Of a stretch of DNA of 8,292 nt, positions 1-4,623 are shown piece after piece. The DNA comes from Acidobacteriota bacterium. GTDB lineage: Bacteria > Acidobacteriota > Terriglobia > UBA7540. The stretch lies in assembly GCA_021828245.1 (NCBI GenBank), contig JAKASC010000099.1, positions 1 to 8,292 of the forward strand, in the 5' to 3' direction. The notes under the pieces were generated by a model, which ran no database searches, had not been told where the DNA came from, and worked only from the letters and a program-made list of their open reading frames with translations. The first letter of the stretch is position 1; every line of letters begins with the position of its first letter. Both the position numbers and the translations under genes were made by a program.

Positions 1-1718
1 ATATAATCAAACTCGATGCCCTGTCCAATACGGTTGGGGCCGCTGCCCAGGATGATAATTTTTTGCTGCTCCGTGGGTTCGGCTTCATCCTCCGCTTCAT
101 AGGTTGAATAGAGGTACGGCGTAAAAGACTCGAACTCCGCCGAGCAAGTATCCACGCGCTTGTACACGGGACGGACATCCATCTCCAGCCGCTTTTGACG
201 GACTTGTGCCTCGCTCACCTTCCACAATTCCGCCAACTGCCGGTCTGAAAGGCCCATGCGTTTGGCCTCCCTCAGCACCGCGGGCGTGACGGATGCCGGT
301 TGAAAGCGTTTCAACTCATTTTGCATCACCACGATCTGGTGAAGCTGGTCGAGGAACCAAGGGTCAATCTTGGTAATGTCCGCCAGTGTTTCCACGCTCT
401 CGCCCGCTGCCAAGGCGTACAGCAGATGCCACAGCCGCTCGGGATGGGGTGTGGCCACGCGCCGCAACATTTCATCGCGCTCGGCCGGGACTGGAGGGGG
501 TTTGCGGCCCGATTCGAGCGACCGCAGGCCTTTCAGGAACGCTTCCTTAAACGTCCGGCCAATGGCCATCACTTCGCCCACGGATTTCATCTGCGTTCCC
601 AAACGCGGGTCAGCTTCCGGAAACTTTTCGTTGGCCCACTTGGGAATTTTGACGACCACGTAATCAATCGTCGGCTCAAAGCACGAGGGCGTTTTCTGGG
701 TAATGTCGTTCGGGATTTCATCCAGCCGATAGCCGACCGCCAAGCGGGCCGCAATCTTGGCGATGGGGAAACCCGTGGCTTTCGACGCCAGCGCCGAACT
801 GCGCGAAACGCGCGGGTTCATTTCAATCACGACCATGCGCCCGCTTTGAGGCTCAACGGCAAATTGAATGTTGGAGCCTCCGGTTTCCACTCCCACGGCG
901 CGGATCACCTTGAACGCCGCATCGCGCATCCGCTGATATTCCTTGTCGGTGAGCGTCTGCTGCGGCGCTACCGTCACCGAGTCCCCGGTGTGAACGCCCA
1001 TCGGATCAACGTTCTCAATCGAGCAGACGATGACGGCGTTGTCGGCGTGGTCGCGCATCACCTCGAGTTCGAATTCCTTCCATCCAAGAACCGATTCTTC
1101 CACCAGAACTTCATGCACCGGGCTTAAATCGAGCCCAAAGCGGACCCGCTCGGCCAATTCCTCGCGGTTATAGGCTATGCCCGAGCCGGTGCCGCCAAGC
1201 GTGAAGGAGGGCCGCAAAATCAACGGGAAGCCAATCTGTTCGGAGGCCTTGAGCGCCGCCTCAACCGAGTTCACCAGCACGCTGCGCGGCACCTCCAGAC
1301 CAATCTCAATCATCGCGTCCTTGAACCACAGCCGGTCTTCCGCGATTTTGATGGCTTTGAGCGACGCCCCAATCAGCTCCGCGTGATGCCGATCCAGAAT
1401 GCCTTTTTCCGCCAGCTCGACCGCCAGGTTGAGCGCCGTTTGCCCCCCTACCGTCGGCAAAACCGCATCCGGCTTCTCCCGCGCCAGAATGGCGTCCAGA
1501 TATTCGGCGGTCAGGGGCTCAATGTAGGTGCGGTCCGCAAATTCCGGGTCGGTCATGATGGTCGCCGGATTTGAATTCACCAGAACGACTTCGTAACCCT
1601 CGGCCTTCAGCGCCTTGCACGCCTGCGTGCCGGAATAGTCAAACTCGCACGCCTGGCCAATCACAATCGGCCCCGAACCGATAATCAGAATTTTGCGTAG
1701 ATCAGTTCGTTTCGGCAT
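1..1718 (-). CDS. carB: Carbamoyl phosphate synthetase large subunit, N-terminal part (3' end beyond window)
   Basis: This gene encodes the large, ATP-using subunit of carbamoyl phosphate synthetase. With CarA it makes carbamoyl phosphate from bicarbonate, glutamine-derived ammonia and two ATP, for pyrimidine and arginine synthesis in the cytoplasm. The frame is open from ATG at 1718 to the left edge (572 full codons, about half of the usual ~1,070). Reading from the start it gives MPKRTDLRKILIIGSGPIVI and then GQACEFDYSG near residues 20-30, the classic CarB N-terminus. The first ATP-grasp half follows, with LRPSFTLGGTG and later VIEMNPRVSRSSALASKATG, and then the helical oligomerisation region. 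The final residues, ILGSGPNRIGQGIEFDY, are the start of the second ATP-grasp repeat, so the gene is cut by the window and not truncated. The start lies only 4 nt after the stop of the upstream 222-residue gene. The ribosome binding site is weak (AAGGG about 14 nt upstream), which suggests translational coupling. Confidence 0.97.
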   Translation of the reverse strand, partial: MPKRTDLRKILIIGSGPIVIGQACEFDYSGTQACKALKAEGYEVVLVNSNPATIMTDPEFADRTYIEPLTAEYLDAILAREKPDAVLPTVGGQTALNLAVELAEKGILDRHHAELIGASLKAIKIAEDRLWFKDAMIEIGLEVPRSVLVNSVEAALKASEQIGFPLILRPSFTLGGTGSGIAYNREELAERVRFGLDLSPVHEVLVEESVLGWKEFELEVMRDHADNAVIVCSIENVDPMGVHTGDSVTVAPQQTLTDKEYQRMRDAAFKVIRAVGVETGGSNIQFAVEPQSGRMVVIEMNPRVSRSSALASKATGFPIAKIAARLAVGYRLDEIPNDITQKTPSCFEPTIDYVVVKIPKWANEKFPEADPRLGTQMKSVGEVMAIGRTFKEAFLKGLRSLESGRKPPPVPAERDEMLRRVATPHPERLWHLLYALAAGESVETLADITKIDPWFLDQLHQIVVMQNELKRFQPASVTPAVLREAKRMGLSDRQLAELWKVSEAQVRQKRLEMDVRPVYKRVDTCSAEFESFTPYLYSTYEAEDEAEPTEQQKIIILGSGPNRIGQGIEFDY

Positions 1719-1722
1719 TTCG

Positions 1723-2391
1723 CTAGGCCGCGCCCTTACTTTCTGTCCCGGAGGGGCTGGCCGTGTGTCCTTTATCCCTGATCGGCATTATCCCGTCCTG
1801 CGCGATCGCCAGGACGGAGAAACTTTCGTTGGCAGCTTCGCTGAGCTGCTGGCATGCCTCAATTGCCAATATCACCGCACTCTCTCCTGACTTCCTCACG
1901 GCGTTTTGGAACACCCCCTTCATAAGGTTCTGTTCCTCGGGAGGCCCAGTGAGCATCCCCTCGTATTTTCGGAGCAGGTCAATGTGGGTGCTTAACGCCG
2001 CGTAGCATTTGACGACAGCCCTGGCTGTCTTTCCGCCGAGGTCGCCGAGCATATGAGCTGAGGCGGTGTAGACGGCGAACGACTCGCCGGCCAGAACCGC
2101 AAACCTCTCAACGGCATTGGGGTGCACTTTCGCCTTTTCCCAGCGGTCGTATAAGTCTTCCCGGTCGCTCAGGTGGTGCGAATAGAAATTGTCGATCTCG
2201 AACAGGATCGCCGTGGCAACGGAGCGCTTCCGAGCCTCCAGCTCTTCATCGCGGGCGTGCTTTTCGGTATCCATCTGCCTCTGTAGATTGCGCACGGACT
2301 GGCGATTACTGAGCCACACGGCGACAAGAGCGGATGCTCCGCCGAGAAACGCGAGGATTCCGTCGCCCGTGAATGTCCAGGTCACATGCAT
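1723..2391 (-). CDS. Unrecognised single-pass membrane protein with coiled coil, encoded between carA and carB
   Basis: I do not recognise this 222-residue protein. Residues about 10-27 (DGILAFLGGASALVAVWL) form one hydrophobic segment near the N-terminus. It is followed by a charged stretch, about 29-60, rich in Arg, Gln, Glu and Lys that looks like a coiled coil. The rest appears helical and soluble, with an aromatic and charged patch (FEIDNFYSHHLSDREDLYDR) and a polar tail. The likely topology is a short N-terminal anchor with a cytoplasmic helical domain, which is an inference. The ATG at 2391 has AGGAG at 2402-2406 on the minus strand, 10 nt upstream. It starts 38 nt after the carA stop and ends 4 nt before carB, so it is probably co-transcribed with both. 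The long open frame, ribosome binding site and tight fit argue that it is a real gene. The sequence does not reveal whether it is functionally linked to CarAB or is a passenger. Confidence 0.8.
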   Translation of the reverse strand: MHVTWTFTGDGILAFLGGASALVAVWLSNRQSVRNLQRQMDTEKHARDEELEARKRSVATAILFEIDNFYSHHLSDREDLYDRWEKAKVHPNAVERFAVLAGESFAVYTASAHMLGDLGGKTARAVVKCYAALSTHIDLLRKYEGMLTGPPEEQNLMKGVFQNAVRKSGESAVILAIEACQQLSEAANESFSVLAIAQDGIMPIRDKGHTASPSGTESKGAA

Positions 2392-2429
2392 CGCCTTGGT
2401 GCTCCTAGACCAGGCGCCGACGGGCCCTC

Positions 2430-3554
2430 TTACCTTTTGAACTCTTCCATCGTACGTACAAACCGCTCAAACAAATACGCCGAATCGTGTGGGCCGGGCG
2501 ACGCCTCGGGGTGGTACTGCACGCTAAAGAGCGGCAGCGAGCGATGCCGCATGCCTTCAAGCGTGTCGTCGTTCAAGTTCCGATGCGTCAGAACCACGTC
2601 GCTCGAGGGCAGCGAATCGGGATCCACCGCGAACCCGTGGTTTTGCGCCGTGATTTCAACCTTCTGCGTCTCCAGGTTGAGCACCGGATGATTGCCGCCG
2701 TGATGCCCGAATTTCAATTTGTAGGTTTTGCCGCCGAGCGCCAAGCCAATGATTTGGTGGCCCAAGCAGATTCCAAAGATGGGCACGCGGCCCATCAGGG
2801 CGCGCACGTCTCGCACTGCATAGCGAAGGGGTTCCGGGTCGCCCGGGCCATTGGATAGGAAAACGCCGTCCGGCTTCAGAGCCAGCACGTCTTCAGCGGA
2901 AGTTTTTGCCGGCACCACGGTCACTCGGCAACCGTGGTCCGCCAAGCGCCGGAGGATGTTGTGCTTGATGCCGTAGTCGTAGGCAACGACGTGGTATTGC
3001 GCCGGCGGTACCGGGCCGGTCGGCGGGCTCGAGAGCGGGCCAGAGCGTTCAACCCATTCGTACGGCGCGGCAACGCTGACGCGGCTGGCGAGGTCGAGCC
3101 CCACCATCTTGGGCGATGCCTTCGCTTTTCGCACCAGGCTTTCCGCATCCGTGTCCACAGTCGAGAGAACCGCCCGCATCGCGCCATAGCTCCGCAGATG
3201 CCGAACCAAGGCCCGCGTGTCAATGTCGGAAATAGCGGGAAGCCCGTAATGCGCCAGATATTCCGAGATGTCCTCGACCGAGCGCCAATTGCTGGCCAAC
3301 TCCGAAATCTCGCGCACCACCAGCCCCTCCGCGAAGGGGCGCACGGACTCCGAATCGAGAGGATTCGTGCCGTAATTTCCGATGTGAGGATAAGTCAGGA
3401 CGACAATCTGCCCGGCATAGGAAGGGTCGGTCAGGATTTCCTGATAGCCGGAAAGGGAGGTATTGAAAACGACTTCGCCCGAGCGTTCGCCCGCGGCTCC
3501 GTAGCCGCGTCCGCGGAAGACCCTGCCATCTTCTAGGGCGAGAATTGCCTGCAC
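2430..3554 (-). CDS. carA: Carbamoyl phosphate synthetase small (glutaminase) subunit
   Basis: CarA hydrolyses glutamine and passes ammonia to CarB for carbamoyl phosphate synthesis. The protein has 374 residues, normal for the family. The N-terminal half carries the CarA-specific domain (GEVVFNTSLSGYQEILTDPS near residues 27-46, and DIDTRALVRHLR near 135-146). The C-terminal half is a class I glutamine amidotransferase: SNGPGDPE, then GICLGHQ with the nucleophile Cys263, and QYHPEASPGPHD with His348 and Glu350 completing the triad. All catalytic residues are present. The start is GTG at 3554, chosen because GGAGA lies 4 nt upstream on the minus strand and the sequence MQAILALEDGRVFRGRG fits the CarA N-terminus. 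The gene lies 119 nt downstream of lepB and 38 nt upstream of the unknown 222-residue gene. No PyrR-type leader or clear attenuator was recognised in the 119-nt gap. Confidence 0.97.
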   Translation of the reverse strand: MQAILALEDGRVFRGRGYGAAGERSGEVVFNTSLSGYQEILTDPSYAGQIVVLTYPHIGNYGTNPLDSESVRPFAEGLVVREISELASNWRSVEDISEYLAHYGLPAISDIDTRALVRHLRSYGAMRAVLSTVDTDAESLVRKAKASPKMVGLDLASRVSVAAPYEWVERSGPLSSPPTGPVPPAQYHVVAYDYGIKHNILRRLADHGCRVTVVPAKTSAEDVLALKPDGVFLSNGPGDPEPLRYAVRDVRALMGRVPIFGICLGHQIIGLALGGKTYKLKFGHHGGNHPVLNLETQKVEITAQNHGFAVDPDSLPSSDVVLTHRNLNDDTLEGMRHRSLPLFSVQYHPEASPGPHDSAYLFERFVRTMEEFKR

Positions 3555-3563
3555 AGATTCTCC
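3555..3563 (-). promoter_or_regulatory. Ribosome binding site of carA, deciding a GTG start
   Basis: On the minus strand GGAGA (3559-3563) precedes the GTG at 3554 by 4 nt. This placement supports GTG as the carA start, since no ATG lies nearby in the same frame. Confidence 0.7.
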
Positions 3564-3673
3564 GGTGGTAGGCTTCGGTCACGCATGGTTTGCCTCGTTG
3601 GGCACCGGCTCGGCCAGGCATGTACGCCGGGCGTCATCGCGCCGGCTCATCTGCCTTCAACCGACAGGCGGAT

Positions 3674-4255
3674 TTACCGGACGGCTCCAGCCTCACTCAG
3701 CGGCCAATACGCAAACGCTGCTTTTCCGATAATCAATCTTCGGGGGACGGTTCCCCACACGCGGCTGTCGCTAGAGTCATCGCGGTGGTCCCCTAACACG
3801 TAATAATGATGCGGGGGAACGTGGACCGCCGGATAGTTACTCGGATCCGCGTAGGAACGAGGCACGTAAGGCTCATGCAGCCTTCGCCCGTTGATATAGA
3901 CGTGCCCTCCCCGGATGCTCACCCAATCGCCCGGCAGACCGATGACTCGTTTAATGAAGATCTTCGCCGGGTCGCGCGGGTAACGAAACACAATAATATC
4001 GCCACGGTGAATCGGCTCAAAGCGATAAATAAACTTGTTGACGAAAATCCGCTCGTGACTCTCGATGCCCGGCAACATGCTGCTGCCCCGGACCTCGACC
4101 GGCTGGTAAAAGAAAAAAATGAGGATAAAGGCTAACAGCGTTGAAAGAACAACGTCCCGCAGCCAATACCGGCTCTCCCAAAACCCGCCTTTGTGGCCGC
4201 CGCTCGCTTCCCGTGCTCCCTTCAAATCTTCCCAAGCCTCCCCGCCGTGTCCCAT
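3674..4255 (-). CDS. lepB: Signal peptidase I
   Basis: This is a membrane-bound serine protease (family S26) that removes signal peptides from exported proteins on the outer face of the cytoplasmic membrane. The protein has 193 residues, in the short range of bacterial type I signal peptidases. One membrane anchor lies at about 34-50 (DVVLSTLLAFILIFFFY). It is followed directly by the catalytic serine motif RGSSMLPG (Ser59), the conserved RGDIIVFRYP, and KRVIGLPGD with the general base Lys102. The GDHRDDSSDSRVWG motif follows at about 155-168. All family boxes are intact, and only one N-terminal membrane segment is visible. The first ~25 residues are polar and Gly-rich and would be cytoplasmic. 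ATG at 4255 is the only good start in frame, but its ribosome binding site is weak. It may share a transcript with carA, 119 nt downstream, or be separate. It is divergent from the tRNA-Glu gene. Confidence 0.96.
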   Translation of the reverse strand: MGHGGEAWEDLKGAREASGGHKGGFWESRYWLRDVVLSTLLAFILIFFFYQPVEVRGSSMLPGIESHERIFVNKFIYRFEPIHRGDIIVFRYPRDPAKIFIKRVIGLPGDWVSIRGGHVYINGRRLHEPYVPRSYADPSNYPAVHVPPHHYYVLGDHRDDSSDSRVWGTVPRRLIIGKAAFAYWPLSEAGAVR

Positions 4256-4273
4256 TGCCAGCGCCTGTCACAA

Positions 4274-4279
4274 TTTATA
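4274..4279 (-). promoter_or_regulatory. Possible -10 element for lepB
   Basis: The minus strand reads TATAAA here, 18 nt before the lepB ATG, in an AT-rich patch (4270-4290) of an otherwise GC-rich region. No good -35 hexamer lies 16-18 nt upstream, and the implied leader would be only about 12 nt. It is a weak candidate. Confidence 0.3.
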
Positions 4280-4330
4280 GCATATTTCTTCCAAGCCCAC
4301 TAGACTCCACACCCCGTGCGCCGAATTCAT

Positions 4331-4345
4331 CGGGTTGACAACCCG
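4331..4345. promoter_or_regulatory. 15-bp perfect palindrome overlapping the tRNA-Glu -35 box
   Basis: The sequence CGGGTTGACAACCCG is a perfect inverted repeat: 7-bp arms CGGGTTG and CAACCCG around a central A. Its centre contains the consensus -35 hexamer TTGACA (4335-4340). It lies between the divergent lepB and tRNA-Glu genes, so a dimeric regulator bound here would cover the tRNA promoter. As an RNA hairpin it would have a loop too small to be meaningful beyond a 6-bp stem with a GAC loop, so a DNA operator is the more natural reading. The binding protein is unknown. Confidence 0.5.
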
Positions 4346-4363
4346 CGCTACGGATGCTAATAG
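4335..4363 (+). promoter_or_regulatory. Promoter of tRNA-Glu
   Basis: A consensus -35 TTGACA (4335-4340) is followed after 17 nt by TAATAG (4358-4363). An alternative -10 is GCTAAT at 4356-4361 with 15-nt spacing. Transcription would begin near 4370, giving a short leader before the tRNA at 4386, which is normal for a tRNA gene. The -10 match is only moderate. Confidence 0.6.
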
Positions 4364-4385
4364 TCGTTTCATGCCGCATTGCCCC

Positions 4386-4460
4386 GGCGCTATCGTCTAG
4401 GGGTTAGGACGTCAGATTCTCAATCTGAAAACCCGGGTTCGATTCCCGGTAGCGCTACCA
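4386..4460 (+). tRNA. tRNA-Glu (anticodon CTC) with encoded CCA
   Basis: The gene folds as a full cloverleaf. The acceptor arm is 4386-4392 with 4450-4456. The D stem is GTCT with GGAC (4395-4398, 4407-4410). The anticodon stem is TCAGA with TCTGA (4412-4416, 4424-4428) and its loop is TTCTCAA. The anticodon CTC at 4419-4421 reads GAG (glutamate). The variable region has four bases. The T arm is CCGGG, TTCGATT, CCCGG (4433-4449). The discriminator is A (4457) and CCA is encoded at 4458-4460. All stems pair, with a G-U wobble at 13-22 and a G-U wobble at the terminal 1-72 position. The D loop motif TCTAGGGGTTAGGAC is typical of bacterial tRNA-Glu. Confidence 0.95.
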
Positions 4461-4465
4461 CGCAT

Positions 4466-4484
4466 AAGCCCGCCGGCGGGGCTT
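4466..4484 (+). terminator. GC-rich hairpin after tRNA-Glu
   Basis: The sequence AAGCCCGCCGGCGGGGCTT can pair AAGCCC with GGGCTT, with one further G-C pair, a bulged G and a short CCGG loop. It begins 5 nt after the tRNA CCA end, a usual place for a tRNA terminator or a 3' processing stop. No T-tract follows, so it is not a textbook intrinsic terminator. Confidence 0.5.
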
Positions 4485-4534
4485 CAGCAAAATCCGAGTC
4501 TGAGGCTGCGCTCGATTCCACGCTCATAAGCGGG

Positions 4535-4563
4535 TTGACAAGCGCCATGGTTTTTCGCCTAAT
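4535..4563 (+). promoter_or_regulatory. Likely promoter of the GH3 gene
   Basis: Consensus TTGACA (4535-4540), a 17-nt spacer, then CCTAAT (4558-4563), which matches four of six -10 bases. Transcription would start near 4570 and leave a leader of about 54 nt before the GH3 start. The 11 bases CGGGTTGACAA beginning at 4531 repeat those at 4331, in the promoter of the tRNA. Confidence 0.5.
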
Positions 4564-4612
4564 TAGGAGCTTCGGCGCCAGTGAAAGCGTGGCACAAGAA
4601 TAAGACGCCGCT

Positions 4613-4618
4613 GGAGGG
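4613..4618 (+). promoter_or_regulatory. Ribosome binding site that selects the TTG start of the GH3 gene
   Basis: GGAGGG lies 5 nt before TTG at 4624. The first in-frame ATG, at 4648, has no such sequence upstream. This makes TTG the better start. The base after GGAGGG begins a two-codon ATG CCT TGA whose stop overlaps the TTG. Confidence 0.7.
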
Positions 4619-4623
4619 ATGCC

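Noticed and set aside
300..1127. A 275-codon open frame on the plus strand
   Set aside because: It lies wholly opposite the carB coding frame, which has unmistakable CarB motifs. The plus-strand translation is rich in Arg, His and Gly and resembles no family.
2934..3536. A 200-codon plus-strand frame opposite carA
   Set aside because: It is antisense to a complete carA with all catalytic residues, and its composition is that of an antisense shadow.
3600..3660. GCCGG/CCGGC inverted repeats between lepB and carA as a terminator or attenuator
   Set aside because: The arms are only 5 bp, the loops are long, no T-tract follows, and such repeats are expected by chance in this composition.
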